Assembly (NCBI RefSeq): GCF_030954495.1
Contig: NZ_JAVHUW010000045.1
Span: 1 to 64,000, forward strand
DNA length: 64,000 nucleotides
Reading direction: 5' to 3'
Source of the DNA: Candidatus Desulfosporosinus nitrosoreducens
GTDB taxonomy: Bacteria; Bacillota; Desulfitobacteriia; Desulfitobacteriales; Desulfitobacteriaceae
Below the pieces are notes generated by a model, which was not told the origin of the DNA, made no database searches, and saw nothing but the letters and a program-made list of their open reading frames with translations. Positions 8,139-17,384 of this stretch are shown piece after piece. The position numbers were made by a program, and so were the translations under genes. The stretch's first letter is position 1. Every line of letters starts with the position of its first letter.

Positions 8139-10187
8139 TCACTGTTTTTCAAGATTGACAAAGATATCATAAAAAGCGCTGCTGCTGACCGAAGAACCAA
8201 GTTTCCCCATATCGGTCGGTACATGGGCGATCACATTATTTACAGTGCCTGAGGCCAGGGTCAAAGGAGCCACAAGGATATTTCTGGGCAGCAAAGGGTT
8301 GAAGTGCAGTTGGCCGCTGAAAGCTCCGGTCGCATTGTAAACCGTAACCCAGTTACCTTCGGCAAGGTTCCGGTTTTGGGCATCCTTGTCATTGATTTCA
8401 ATAGACTTACTCATATTGTTTTTCATGTATTGAGGCAGCCATTGATGTTGGGAATGAATGTGCAGCAAACTCTGAGGAGAGAGCAAGCGAAAAGGGTAAC
8501 GGTGGTCGGAGGTAAAGGGAAAACTGGCTTTAGGTAAAGCGGGTAAGCTGTCCCCTTTAGCATGGGGGGAAAAGATTCTGAACTCAGAAAAACGGGTGGA
8601 TTCCGGCGTTTTTTCAGCGAGCAAACGCTGCAAATTAAGCTTACGGGGGCCTTTTTTCAGGGCTTGCCAACTGTTGATTCCTAAAAGAGAAAGAATATCC
8701 TTGGAACATTCATTTTCAATCCACTCTTCGGCAGTCAGATCTGGAAAAGAAGAAAAATTCGGCTTCATCCGGTTAAGTTTTTGGGAGAGCTCTTTAGCAA
8801 TATCCAGATCACTTTTCGCTTCGAAATAGGGCTGAATAGCCTGCTCGTTGATTCCAACCCAGTAATGCCAATAGCCGGGGTTGAGGTCATAGGCCTCAAA
8901 AAAACTTGTAACGGGAAGGACAAGGTCGGATAGCTTGGCGGTTTCGGTCATAAAAAGGTCAACGGTTACCATCATCTCCAGTTGATCGATCAGTTTCCGC
9001 CAATATTGAGGCTGAGGATCTTGGGCAAGCGGGTTGCGGCTGGCAATCCACAAAAATTTAAGCGGCGGCTCAGTGAGAGAGAGGGCATCTTTGGCGAAGG
9101 TATTTATATTCAGAAGACGATGATTTTGAGTTTGCGAAGGGGAATGTAAGTTAGCTAAGCGTCTCGGAAATAAAGAACTGGCCGGAAGAAAATAATAAAA
9201 CCCATTCCCCGGTACGTTGGGATTTGCTGTCAATCCCGCCAATGAACTTATTGTTCGGACGTTTTGCCCGCCGTTAACATGACGTTGCAAGCCAAAGCCC
9301 ACCCAGGTACTGATAGCCTGATCGGAACTGTAAATTTCAGTTAGTTCAGCAATTGCCTCTTGCCGCAAACCGGTCAATTGAGTGGCAGTCAGCATATCAA
9401 ATTTGTGGTCTAAATAACTTTTAAATTGCTGCCAGCCTGGCAGGTCGTGAGCGTTAAGCCGGTTTTTTTTCTCTTCGCTTAGCCCTTTAATGATGGCCAG
9501 TGCGAGCAAGCCGTCGGTTCCAGGTTGAATTTGGAAGTAGATGTCGGCTTTGGCTGCGGTCGCAGTATAAACAGGATCTATGACTATGAGCTTTGCGCCT
9601 TTTCTTCTGGCTTCGTTAATAAAGTGGAACTGATGGATAGCAGTCCAAGCGGGGTTTGCTCCCCAGATCACAATATAGTCAGCTTTAGACATCATCTCAG
9701 GATCGCTGCTCAGGTTATAGCCGAAACTGTAAGTTACCCCGTCCATACCGGCAGAGGCGCAGGGACTCCCTACTGCTTTGGTATGTGTTCCCAAGGCGTC
9801 AAACATGCCGTTAACGGCGTCATTTAATAAGCCGATATTTCCTGAAAACTTATTATAAGCCAGGGCCAAGTTTGAGCCGTAGCGTTGATTAAGCTCAAGA
9901 ATCTTTTCGGCTATCAGCTCATAGGCTTTTTCCCAGCTGATCCTTTGCCAGCGTCCTGATCCCCTGGGGTATTGCCAAAGGGGATAACGCAAGCGTTCCG
10001 GGCTGTAGACATAGCTGGGGTAGGCATAGCCTTTGGCGCAAAGCCGGCCTTGAGTATAGCCGTGGGCAGGGTCGCCTTCCACTTTCTCTAATTTGCCGTC
10101 ACGGACATAGGAAAGAATTCCGCAGGTATTATAACAGTTCCGCGGACAAACGTTATGAAATATTTGGTAACTGTTATTTGCAGTCAT
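8139..10187 (-). CDS. Molybdopterin oxidoreductase without Tat signal
   Basis: The catalytic subunit has 682 residues from ATG 10187, which follows GAGGTGA at a normal distance. It starts directly with the Fe-S motif 'CPRNCYNTCG' and 'CAKG', with no Tat signal, so it is probably cytoplasmic. Molybdopterin-binding stretches include 'IVIWGANPAW' and 'VIDPVYTATAAKADIY'. The ligand loop reads 'GSPCASAG', with a cysteine where sulfur-ligated enzymes such as Nap or Fdh/polysulfide reductase have Cys. This differs from the dmsA loop. The substrate cannot be named. It is adjacent to its ferredoxin (7586) and to the PucR-type regulator (10206). Confidence 0.9.
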   Translation of the reverse strand: MTANNSYQIFHNVCPRNCYNTCGILSYVRDGKLEKVEGDPAHGYTQGRLCAKGYAYPSYVYSPERLRYPLWQYPRGSGRWQRISWEKAYELIAEKILELNQRYGSNLALAYNKFSGNIGLLNDAVNGMFDALGTHTKAVGSPCASAGMDGVTYSFGYNLSSDPEMMSKADYIVIWGANPAWTAIHQFHFINEARRKGAKLIVIDPVYTATAAKADIYFQIQPGTDGLLALAIIKGLSEEKKNRLNAHDLPGWQQFKSYLDHKFDMLTATQLTGLRQEAIAELTEIYSSDQAISTWVGFGLQRHVNGGQNVRTISSLAGLTANPNVPGNGFYYFLPASSLFPRRLANLHSPSQTQNHRLLNINTFAKDALSLTEPPLKFLWIASRNPLAQDPQPQYWRKLIDQLEMMVTVDLFMTETAKLSDLVLPVTSFFEAYDLNPGYWHYWVGINEQAIQPYFEAKSDLDIAKELSQKLNRMKPNFSSFPDLTAEEWIENECSKDILSLLGINSWQALKKGPRKLNLQRLLAEKTPESTRFSEFRIFSPHAKGDSLPALPKASFPFTSDHRYPFRLLSPQSLLHIHSQHQWLPQYMKNNMSKSIEINDKDAQNRNLAEGNWVTVYNATGAFSGQLHFNPLLPRNILVAPLTLASGTVNNVIAHVPTDMGKLGSSVSSSAFYDIFVNLEKQ

Positions 10188-10205
10188 CTGGATCACCTCG
10201 CAAAG

Positions 10206-11423
10206 TCAGACCTTTTTAAGACGTTTAATCTTTAGGGCAACCATGATGTCTAGTTTTGTTTCTGTATTTTCCAGGTCGGTATCTAAAATTTCTTCCACCT
10301 TCTTTAAACGGTAGCGAAGAGTATTGGGGTGGAGGAAAAGGGCGTCGGCTGTTGCTCGCAATTCGCAGCGATTGGCGATATACTTCTCCAGGGTGGTCAA
10401 TAAATCGTTGCTGTGCTTCAGATCATATTCTGCCAATTCTCCCAGTGTTTCTTGGTAAAATTCTGCCAGCTCACTTTGATCATGATTAAACAGGATTCGG
10501 GCAACACCCAGATCTGAAAAAAAGGCTACATTATTTGGATTATCCATCATCTCTTCTAATTCCAAAGCGACTTTAGCTTCTTGGTAACTGCGGAAAAAAT
10601 GAGTGGGATTGTCGTAAACCCTGCCGGCTCCCACGGATAGTTTTTTCTTGCCCAAAAGGGGTTCGGCTTTGTAATCGACCACTGCTTTTAAAGTTTTTAT
10701 TTGAGCTTTCTGTTCACGCTGTTTGCGGTTATCAGTAGGAAGCACCAGAATAATTTGCTCACCCTTTTGCATGATAATTGGCTTACCTTCGGTTTGGGCT
10801 ACTTGGTCTTCAATGATTGCCGTTAAAGTGACAAGTAAGTCTTTCTCTTCGGGGTTGCAGTCCGGACTTCCGAGACGAAAAACTGCTACTCTGTGGGGGC
10901 GGTTTAAGTCCCAGCCCCAGATTTCGGCTTTAAGTAAAATATCCGCCAGGGAATCGATATTGCTGTAGAGGAGATCATAAATAAAAGCATCCTGGTAGTG
11001 GCGCTGCATTGTCTTAAGACTATTGTTTTTATTGAACTCTACAGCACAGAGGAGAGCCAGCTGCCCCCCGATTTGCTTTAATTCTTCGTCTTCTGAAAAG
11101 TTTTCCACAGGGATAATTAAAGAGCCTTGACGTTTTCTCTGGATATAAATATCATAAATACAAGCTGTTTGAATGTGTTCAGAGGCAATGGCAAACCGAC
11201 AACGCTGGGGGTTATTTTCTTCAAAACAGGGCGAAATTAACATGCCTTCCACGATATTCAAAGAGCTGCCATAACAAGCGAGAATGCGGTAAGCAGGATC
11301 AGTGACGAGGACGGGTTTCTGCAGAAAGAGCGACATGCGCTGCGTGAGCCCTTTTAGCCCGTTTCCTGAAGCCAGCTCCGCTAAAAGCTCAGTTTGAAGT
11401 TCCAACAATACGGATGATTCCAT
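10206..11423 (-). CDS. PucR/CdaR-type transcriptional regulator
   Basis: This 405-residue regulator ends in the PucR-type helix-turn-helix ('TADALFLHPNTLRYRLKKVE', about residues 360-385) and contains a degenerate GGDEF-like middle domain ('SVGAGRVYDNPTHFFRSYQEA'), the CdaR/PucR layout. The N-terminal domain, about 1-150, is probably the sensor. The ATG at 11423 has GGAGAAAG upstream. It is the first gene of a likely operon with the molybdoenzyme at 8139 (18-base gap), so it probably controls that operon and perhaps the divergent radical SAM gene. The inducer is unknown. Confidence 0.85.
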   Translation of the reverse strand: MESSVLLELQTELLAELASGNGLKGLTQRMSLFLQKPVLVTDPAYRILACYGSSLNIVEGMLISPCFEENNPQRCRFAIASEHIQTACIYDIYIQRKRQGSLIIPVENFSEDEELKQIGGQLALLCAVEFNKNNSLKTMQRHYQDAFIYDLLYSNIDSLADILLKAEIWGWDLNRPHRVAVFRLGSPDCNPEEKDLLVTLTAIIEDQVAQTEGKPIIMQKGEQIILVLPTDNRKQREQKAQIKTLKAVVDYKAEPLLGKKKLSVGAGRVYDNPTHFFRSYQEAKVALELEEMMDNPNNVAFFSDLGVARILFNHDQSELAEFYQETLGELAEYDLKHSNDLLTTLEKYIANRCELRATADALFLHPNTLRYRLKKVEEILDTDLENTETKLDIMVALKIKRLKKV

Positions 11424-11661
11424 AGCTTTCTCCTTTTTATGGCAATTGTCGAATATTAGAGAAAATTAAGTTCTTTGTATATTAATCATAAATGATACTA
11501 TAATAAATGACAATCTTATCTTGTTGGTAGTTTATGCAAAAGAATGGATTAAATTTAGGGAACTTGTTTCTCGCTAATAATTCAAGTATTCTTATTAGAT
11601 ATAAAGAAATTTGAAAACATTGTTTTGGCTTTATCTGGATTCCATGGAAATGAGGGGTAAA

Positions 11662-12993
11662 ATGATAATTGATATTAATGAGCGCAGTCTAAACCAAATA
11701 AAGAATCCGGATTTTTCTAAGTATGCTGCTATTTATACCAAAATTTATGAAGGTTTTTTGCAAAACGTGAGCGCAACCGGGATTGACATTGACTCCAGGG
11801 ATATCCAAGAGGAAATAGAGTCGACGATAGAACGCTTAAAGTCAAAAGGTGTCGTTGTCCGAAACAATCAAAAAAGCCTGTTTCTCAACAGGATCTCTCC
11901 TGCCTGCGAGGCTTGTAAGACAGCGGAGAGCAGTGTAACCATGTTTATTTCTTTAATGTGCAACAGAAAATGTTATTTCTGCTTTAACCCTAACCAAGAG
12001 GATTACCGGCAGTTTGCCCGAAATCGGCGCAATGTCGTAAAAGAGCTAAATGACCTCAGCCAAAGCGGGCAAAGAGTGGATTATTTGGCTTTGACCGGCG
12101 GAGAACCCACACTTCACAAGAAGGAAATGATTCAGTTTTTTGCCGAGGGAAGGGAAAGGTTCCCTCAAGCACATACCCGGCTTTACACGACAGGTGACTT
12201 TCTCGATCAAAAAAGTCTGATTGAGCTTGCTCAGACCCGGCTTAACGAGATTCGCTTTAGTATTAAGTTGGAAGATGCCGTTGAGAAACGGCAAAGAGTT
12301 TTAGAGCGCATAGCCTTGGCTCAAAATTATATCCCGGCAGTTATGGTGGAGATGCCGGTTTTGCCGGGCTCATTGGACATTATGAAGGAACTGCTGCGCG
12401 ATTTGGATCAACTGGGGGTTTATGGAATCAATTTGCTGGAGTTTTGCTATCCCTATTTAAATGCCAATATTTATCGCGAGAAAGAATTTAAAATTAAGAG
12501 CCGGCCTTTTCGGGTTCTCTACGATTATTGGTATGCCGGCGCCTTGCCGGTAGCCCAAAGCGAGATTGAATCTCTTGCTCTCCTAGAATTCGCCGCTGAC
12601 GAAGGGTTAAAGCTGGGAGTCCACTATTGTTCTCTGGAAAATAAAAATACCGGTCAGATTTTCCGGCAAAATAGCCGGCAAAAGCTTGACAAAACTCTTT
12701 ATTTTTCACCCCGGGATTTCTTTCTTAAATCTGCTAAAGTATACGGCGGAGACATTCCTAAAGTTGAAAAAGTTTTTAAGAAGGCAGGCTATCATGACTA
12801 TACGGTCAATAGAGAACACAACTATCTTGAATTTCACGTAAAACAGGTGGATTTGCTGGTGGACTTGGACGTTGAGATTGGAATCTCTTCCAGTGTTCTG
12901 GAAAAAAGAGCGGACGGAGAGTATTTGCGGGAGCTCAAGGTTGATTTGACCTACCCCAAGATATTTGATTTGGCTCAGGATCTTGGTTTGTGA
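11662..12993 (+). CDS. Radical SAM protein of unrecognised subfamily
   Basis: The protein (443 residues from ATG 11662) contains the radical SAM cluster motif 'CNRKCYFC' (about residue 110) and the SAM-binding 'LTGGEPT'. A preceding pair of cysteines ('CEACKTA') and a later 'HYCSLENKN' could bind an auxiliary metal or cluster. The C-terminal 100 residues have no motif I know. The start is uncertain: GAGGGG lies close before ATG 11662, and upstream ATG 11644 or TTG 11611 are possible. It is divergent from the PucR-type regulator of a molybdoenzyme. A role in cofactor or peptide modification is possible but unproven. Confidence 0.8.
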   Translation: MIIDINERSLNQIKNPDFSKYAAIYTKIYEGFLQNVSATGIDIDSRDIQEEIESTIERLKSKGVVVRNNQKSLFLNRISPACEACKTAESSVTMFISLMCNRKCYFCFNPNQEDYRQFARNRRNVVKELNDLSQSGQRVDYLALTGGEPTLHKKEMIQFFAEGRERFPQAHTRLYTTGDFLDQKSLIELAQTRLNEIRFSIKLEDAVEKRQRVLERIALAQNYIPAVMVEMPVLPGSLDIMKELLRDLDQLGVYGINLLEFCYPYLNANIYREKEFKIKSRPFRVLYDYWYAGALPVAQSEIESLALLEFAADEGLKLGVHYCSLENKNTGQIFRQNSRQKLDKTLYFSPRDFFLKSAKVYGGDIPKVEKVFKKAGYHDYTVNREHNYLEFHVKQVDLLVDLDVEIGISSSVLEKRADGEYLRELKVDLTYPKIFDLAQDLGL

Positions 12994-13002
12994 TCTCACA
13001 AC

Positions 13003-13055
13003 AGAGAAGCCTAGAAATCTTGGTATGTATGCAAGGTTTCTAGGCTTCTTCTCTA
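13003..13055. terminator. Hairpin between convergent genes
   Basis: The arms AGAAGCCTAGAAA and TTTCTAGGCTTCT (13 bases, perfect) lie ten bases past the radical SAM stop and could end transcripts from both sides. The T-runs are weak. Confidence 0.55.
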
Positions 13056-13067
13056 AAAATGTTTCTC

Positions 13068-13200
13068 TCAGTGATTAAATTTGTTGATGGTTTGCTGTAA
13101 ATCATAAGCTAATGAGGAAAGCCCTTGGTTGGCATTGGCAATTTCGATCATTGAGGCGGTCTGCTCCTGGGAGGTTGCCGAGACTTGCTCAGTACTTGAA
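13068..13200 (-). pseudogene. C-terminal relic of a methyl-accepting chemotaxis protein
   Basis: Read on the minus strand, in a frame different from the aminotransferase, this stretch encodes 'STEQVSATSQEQTASM' then 'IEIANANQGLSSLAYDLQQT', ending 'INKFNH' and a stop at 13068-13070. This is the typical end of a methyl-accepting chemotaxis receptor signalling domain. Nothing upstream of about 13200 in this frame looks like a receptor, because the aminotransferase gene occupies it. The relic therefore marks a deletion or rearrangement that joined the two genes. The frame carries about 43 receptor-like codons. Confidence 0.8.
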
Positions 13201-14371
13201 GTTTTAAACTCTGTCGCACACAGTCGATTGTTTGAAGAGCTTCTTTATCCGTGTTGAAATGGTTGAAACTAAAGCGCAGGGTCCCCTGCGGGAAAGTTCC
13301 CAAAGTTCTGTGGGCAGAAGGAGCACAATGAAGGCCTGAGCGCGTCATGATTCCGTATTCTTTATAGAGCCGGTAGCTTAGTTCTGAACAATCATGATTG
13401 GGAAGGTCAATCGAGACTATAGAGGTTCTTTTCCGGAGATCTCTTTTCCCGACGAGCCGTATTTGGGGAATTTCTAATAGCCTGAGCATAAATAGATCCA
13501 GCAAATGCAGCTCTTGTTCACGAATTGTCCCAATGCCGATCTGGAAAAGGTACTTCAGAGCGGCGTTAAGGCCGAAAATGCCGGGGACATTTAAGGTTCC
13601 CGCTTCAAATTTGTCAGGCAGGTAAGCCGGCTGAGTTTCAAGCTCGGAAAAACTGCCTGTTCCCCCCTCAATCAGTGAGTCCATGACGGCCGCAAGAGAT
13701 TCGTTAATTAAAAATCCTCCGATCCCTTGGGGTCCCAGCAAGCCTTTATGTCCAGTAAAGGCAAGGGCGTCGATATGGTGCAAGTTCATGTCTATTTCGG
13801 AAAAACCTGCTGTTTGAGCGCTATCCACGATGAAAAAAATGTGATGTTCCCGGCAAATTTTTCCGACTTCCTTTAAAGGCAGCATTGTTCCGCAGACGTT
13901 GGAAGCGGCGGTCATAATGACCGCTTTCGTATGGGGCTTTACCAGGCTGGGAAACAGCTTGAGCTGTTCTTCGGATAGTTCGCCTTCTGTGTTGCATTCG
14001 AGCGTCGTGACTTCAAGGTTCCTATTTTTTAAGCTGTTTAAAGGCCGCATTACAGCGTTATGTTCCATTGAGGAAACTATGACATGATCACCTGGCTTCA
14101 GAAGTCCTTTAATAATCACATTCAGGCTTTCTGTAATATTTTTCGTAAAGATCACATGTTCAGGTTTGTCAAAATGAAATAAGCGGCAAAGCAATTCTCT
14201 TGTCTCAAAGACAATTTCCTCTGCTTGATAAGCCTTCTTATAAGCCCCTCTGTTGACATTGCAGCCGATAGAAGAGAGGTAAAAGGAAATTGCCTCACTG
14301 ACACCCGGGGCTTTCGGATATGATGTGGCCGCATTATCTAAATAGATCTCTTTCACACTTTCACTTCCCAA
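13148..14371 (-). CDS. Class V aminotransferase, EF2568-like cysteine desulfurase family
   Basis: This 407-residue PLP enzyme has the pyridoxal lysine in 'FTGHKGLLGPQGIGG' and an active-site-type cysteine in 'RSGLHCAPSAH'. It fits the EF2568-like branch of cysteine desulfurase/selenocysteine lyase-type enzymes, which I recall from selenium and molybdenum-hydroxylase gene neighbourhoods. The last 15-20 residues ('LSKSRQPPRSRPPQ') are read out of frame through the chemotaxis-receptor relic, so the native C-terminus was probably replaced. All catalytic parts are present and it may be active. It lies downstream of the DUF3343 gene, probably co-transcribed. Confidence 0.85.
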   Translation of the reverse strand: MGSESVKEIYLDNAATSYPKAPGVSEAISFYLSSIGCNVNRGAYKKAYQAEEIVFETRELLCRLFHFDKPEHVIFTKNITESLNVIIKGLLKPGDHVIVSSMEHNAVMRPLNSLKNRNLEVTTLECNTEGELSEEQLKLFPSLVKPHTKAVIMTAASNVCGTMLPLKEVGKICREHHIFFIVDSAQTAGFSEIDMNLHHIDALAFTGHKGLLGPQGIGGFLINESLAAVMDSLIEGGTGSFSELETQPAYLPDKFEAGTLNVPGIFGLNAALKYLFQIGIGTIREQELHLLDLFMLRLLEIPQIRLVGKRDLRKRTSIVSIDLPNHDCSELSYRLYKEYGIMTRSGLHCAPSAHRTLGTFPQGTLRFSFNHFNTDKEALQTIDCVRQSLKLQVLSKSRQPPRSRPPQ

Positions 14372-14391
14372 GTTAAATGGGATGCCATCCT

Positions 14392-14435
14392 GTGTAGTTC
14401 AGCAGCGGACAAACGGCTGACCGGCTGAACTACAC
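14392..14435. promoter_or_regulatory. Perfect 12-base inverted repeat in the DUF3343-aminotransferase gap
   Basis: GTGTAGTTCAGC and GCTGAACTACAC form a perfect stem around a 20-base loop, overlapping the DUF3343 stop codon. No T-run follows on the minus strand, so it is more likely an operon-internal RNA hairpin than a terminator. Confidence 0.5.
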
Positions 14436-14687
14436 GGTTGTCCCTTTGTTATACTTAAGAATATACTGACTATGCTGAATGGCGTATATTTCCTTGACAT
14501 ATTCGGTAAGCAGTAGGTTTAAATCTCTATTATAAGAAAACCTGACTCCAACGGCACAACTGATACTTAGACTTCTGGGAACCGGCATTATCTCCGCGGG
14601 TATGTTATTGCTGCGTAAAAATTTGTGATAGTGCATCGCTCCCGAAGTTGTAAAGAATACGGCAAAGTATAATCCGCTTGAATCCAT
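14430..14687 (-). CDS. DUF3343 protein, putative Se/S carrier-like
   Basis: The protein (85 residues from ATG 14687) matches the DUF3343 pattern: 'YFAVFFTTSGAMHYHKFL' followed by 'AEIMPVPRSLSISCAVGVRF' with the conserved cysteine. The family has been proposed to carry sulfur or selenium. The start was set by GAGGAG at 14698-14703; a longer frame would add 18 basic residues with no homology. It precedes the EF2568-like aminotransferase, supporting a small chalcogen-transfer operon. The exact donor and acceptor are unknown. Confidence 0.8.
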   Translation of the reverse strand: MDSSGLYFAVFFTTSGAMHYHKFLRSNNIPAEIMPVPRSLSISCAVGVRFSYNRDLNLLLTEYVKEIYAIQHSQYILKYNKGTTV

Positions 14688-14765
14688 GTTGGGAAATCTC
14701 CTCTTCTGGAATAACCGGTTTTGTTTTATACTATGCCGCAAAATCAGGATTGAGCGTGTAATAAA

Positions 14766-16775
14766 TCAGTGAGTGGAAATATTTAATTTTTTAAGCTTTT
14801 TATAAAGGGAATTGCGGGAAATTCCCATATCCCGGGCAACATTGCTTATATTCCCGTTATGAGCCAATAATTTATTGATGATTTCTACTCTCTCATTGGT
14901 AGCCAATAATTCTTTTATATTAATAGACTCGGCAATGGTTTGGGGGGGTGAGAGGAAGCACTCCCGTCCGGACTTTAAAGCACGGGTATTGGGAGCGATA
15001 ATTTCTTTTGGAAGATGTTCAAGCCCGATGCCCTGGCTGCCGGCCAGATTGGCCATTCGCTCAATCACGTTCTGCAATTCCCTGACATTTCCGGGCCAGT
15101 CGTATTGACTTAAACGGGCAATGACCCGTGAATCAACAGATGGGGAGTTTAAGCCCATCTTGTCGCATGTTTCTCTAAAGAAGGTGTTAAATAATAAGGG
15201 AATATCTTCCCGGCGTTCCCGCAAAGGGGGCAGGGGAATATTGATAACATTGAGCCGAAAGAAGAGATCCTGACGGAAATTTCCTTTCATGACTTCCGCT
15301 TGCAGATTTTTGTTGCTGGCTGAGATGATTCGCACATCCATCATGATGGAATTATAACCGCCAATTCGGGTAATCCGTTTGTCTTGCAACACTCTGAGCA
15401 AGGCAACCTGATGCTCCAGTGGCATGTCACCTATTTCGTCCAGAAAAAGTGTTCCGCCTGAGGCCATTTCAAATTTGCCCGGTCTGCCACCTGATTTAGC
15501 CCCAGTAAAAGAACCGCCTTCGTAGCCAAAAAGTTCGCTGCCGATCAATTCGCGGGGAATGGCACCGCAGTTTATAGCTACAAAAGGCCCATTTCTGCGG
15601 CAACTTGAGTTGTGAATTGCCTGGGCAAAAACTTCCTTGCCTGTGCCGCTTTCTCCTTGAAGCAGCACGTGGCTTTTGCTTCCGGCGGCAATCTTGGCCA
15701 ATTCAATGCTTTCGAGTAGCTGCTCGTTAACTCCAATAATATCTTCAAACTGAAATGTGGCCTGTGTTCCACTAAATCTATTAAGCAAAGGTTTAACTTT
15801 ATTTATAGGATTAATAAAAATCACCGCGCCTGAGATATCGCCATTATCATCTTTAACCGGTTCCCCGGAAGAAAGGCAATGAAGACTTCCATTTAAGGTA
15901 GTGGCAACTATTTCAGATTCTTTATAGGGTTTTCCTGTTGTAAGCATTTTCTGGACTGTGAGCGACTGTTCAAGGTGGTCTTTAATCGAACTTCCTTTGA
16001 TTTCTTGTTCTGTCTGCGAGAATATTCTTTCCGCCATGGGGTTTAGTTGTTCGATTATGCCTTCTTTGTCCGTAAGGATAATCCCGTCTGAGGCAGCCAG
16101 CATAATATTTTTTAGCCGGTTATTAAGCAGCGTCAGATTCCGGTTCCTTAGCTGAACTCGAATTTGGCTTTTAATGGCTTCCACAGCAGCCACGACCATG
16201 CCCAGAGTGTGCTGATGAGTTTTCCAGAAGGGTCCGGACATTTGCAGCACGCCGATTACCTGGCCATTGTAATCTAAAATAGGGGCGGCAGAACAAGTCC
16301 AAAAATGGACTTGCTGGCAATAATGTTCTGCGCCGGAAATTTGTACAGGTTTTTGGGTTGCCAGGGCTGTTCCGATACCGTTAGTGCCAACTTCTTCTTC
16401 AATCCAGCTGGCTCCCTTGCTTAAGTTAAGCTTCGAGGCATAGGCCATCGTTTCACTATCTCCGACTACGTCCATGATGTAGCCATACTCATCCGAGAGC
16501 ATGACAATAAAGCCGGACCCGGCGACAAATTGATAGAGATTAGTCATAAAAAGCCTGGCGATTTGGAGCAGGCTTCTTTTCTTTGCCTGCAATTCGGCAA
16601 GCTGCTGCTGACTTAAAAGCAGGTGACTGACCCCGCTGTAGGGGTTGACACTGGCTGCATGACAACGCTGCCAAGAGGCGGCGATTTCAGTACGGACGAT
16701 ATTGTTATCGATGACTGCATTCGTGACAAATTTCTCCCATGCCTTAGTGACATTTGGAGTAATATCTCCGGTCAT
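14766..16775 (-). CDS. AcoR-like sigma-54-dependent activator
   Basis: This 669-residue activator contains an N-terminal GAF-like sensor (about 60-200), a PAS domain (about 225-300, 'GIILTDKEGIIEQLNPMAER'), an AAA+ domain (about 340-580) and a C-terminal Fis-type helix-turn-helix ('GISRNSLYKKL'). Walker A is 'GESGTGKE'; the sigma-54 contact loop reads 'GSFTGA' rather than GAFTGA. ATG 16775 follows AAGGAAGG. The domain order is that of AcoR. The divergent aldehyde dehydrogenase has a good -24/-12 promoter, so that gene is the probable target. The inducer is probably an alcohol, aldehyde or ketone, which is inference. Confidence 0.92.
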   Translation of the reverse strand: MTGDITPNVTKAWEKFVTNAVIDNNIVRTEIAASWQRCHAASVNPYSGVSHLLLSQQQLAELQAKKRSLLQIARLFMTNLYQFVAGSGFIVMLSDEYGYIMDVVGDSETMAYASKLNLSKGASWIEEEVGTNGIGTALATQKPVQISGAEHYCQQVHFWTCSAAPILDYNGQVIGVLQMSGPFWKTHQHTLGMVVAAVEAIKSQIRVQLRNRNLTLLNNRLKNIMLAASDGIILTDKEGIIEQLNPMAERIFSQTEQEIKGSSIKDHLEQSLTVQKMLTTGKPYKESEIVATTLNGSLHCLSSGEPVKDDNGDISGAVIFINPINKVKPLLNRFSGTQATFQFEDIIGVNEQLLESIELAKIAAGSKSHVLLQGESGTGKEVFAQAIHNSSCRRNGPFVAINCGAIPRELIGSELFGYEGGSFTGAKSGGRPGKFEMASGGTLFLDEIGDMPLEHQVALLRVLQDKRITRIGGYNSIMMDVRIISASNKNLQAEVMKGNFRQDLFFRLNVINIPLPPLRERREDIPLLFNTFFRETCDKMGLNSPSVDSRVIARLSQYDWPGNVRELQNVIERMANLAGSQGIGLEHLPKEIIAPNTRALKSGRECFLSPPQTIAESINIKELLATNERVEIINKLLAHNGNISNVARDMGISRNSLYKKLKKLNISTH

Positions 16776-17020
16776 GTTTAAGCCTTCCTTCTTTAAAGAA
16801 GTATGAGGATACCCCAAAGACGTTGTCATATAATTCAGACAATAAAAAACAGAACAAGCCGGCGCAGAAGTTTTGGCTCGAACTTTTTGCGGGCGATACA
16901 TTATACATTCTTGATTTTACTGTAAATTCCTGCAAGGGAGCCAGCTGTTTTTCTCTTTTCCGGTTTGAGGTTAAATGTCACAACTTGTATTTCTCTTTGA
17001 ACATTGGGATGACAAAAAGA

Positions 17021-17033
17021 TGACATTGCGTCA
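17021..17033. promoter_or_regulatory. Candidate upstream activating site for the AcoR-like protein
   Basis: TGAC-ATTGC-GTCA is an inverted repeat about 100 bases upstream of the -24 element, the usual distance for a sigma-54 enhancer. A related TGTCACAA lies at about 16976. Apart from this site and the promoter, positions 16776-17384 show nothing coding. Confidence 0.45.
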
Positions 17034-17118
17034 CATCTCCGGATTATTTGAAACATTTGAAAGGTTATATAACGTTATGCTGAGCAGGTTTTAAAGATAA
17101 CATTAAATATTAAGACAA

Positions 17119-17135
17119 TTGGCACAAAAAATGCA
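17119..17135 (+). promoter_or_regulatory. Sigma-54 (-24/-12) promoter of aldehyde dehydrogenase
   Basis: TTGGCAC-AAAAA-ATGCA matches the TTGGCAC-N5-TTGCA consensus with correct GG/GC spacing. It lies 250 bases upstream of the dehydrogenase and next to a sigma-54 activator gene. Confidence 0.75.
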
Positions 17136-17384
17136 AACAATTATTTTGAAAAGTTTATCAATATTAACAGCGGAGGTGAAGGCCGGCGTTTACTTTATGA
17201 CTTTAGCTTTGGGCGGCAATCCTTTTAACTCCAGAATTTAAAATTTATTGCGGTAAGACCCTAATTGTTCAGAAATTTGATATCTGTCGGTTGTTGATTG
17301 GGAATTGGCCAAAAAGGAATTAAACAGGTAAAAAAGTGTCAGGGTGAACAGGTGATTTGAACTGAAAGAGGAGAGAAATAAATT

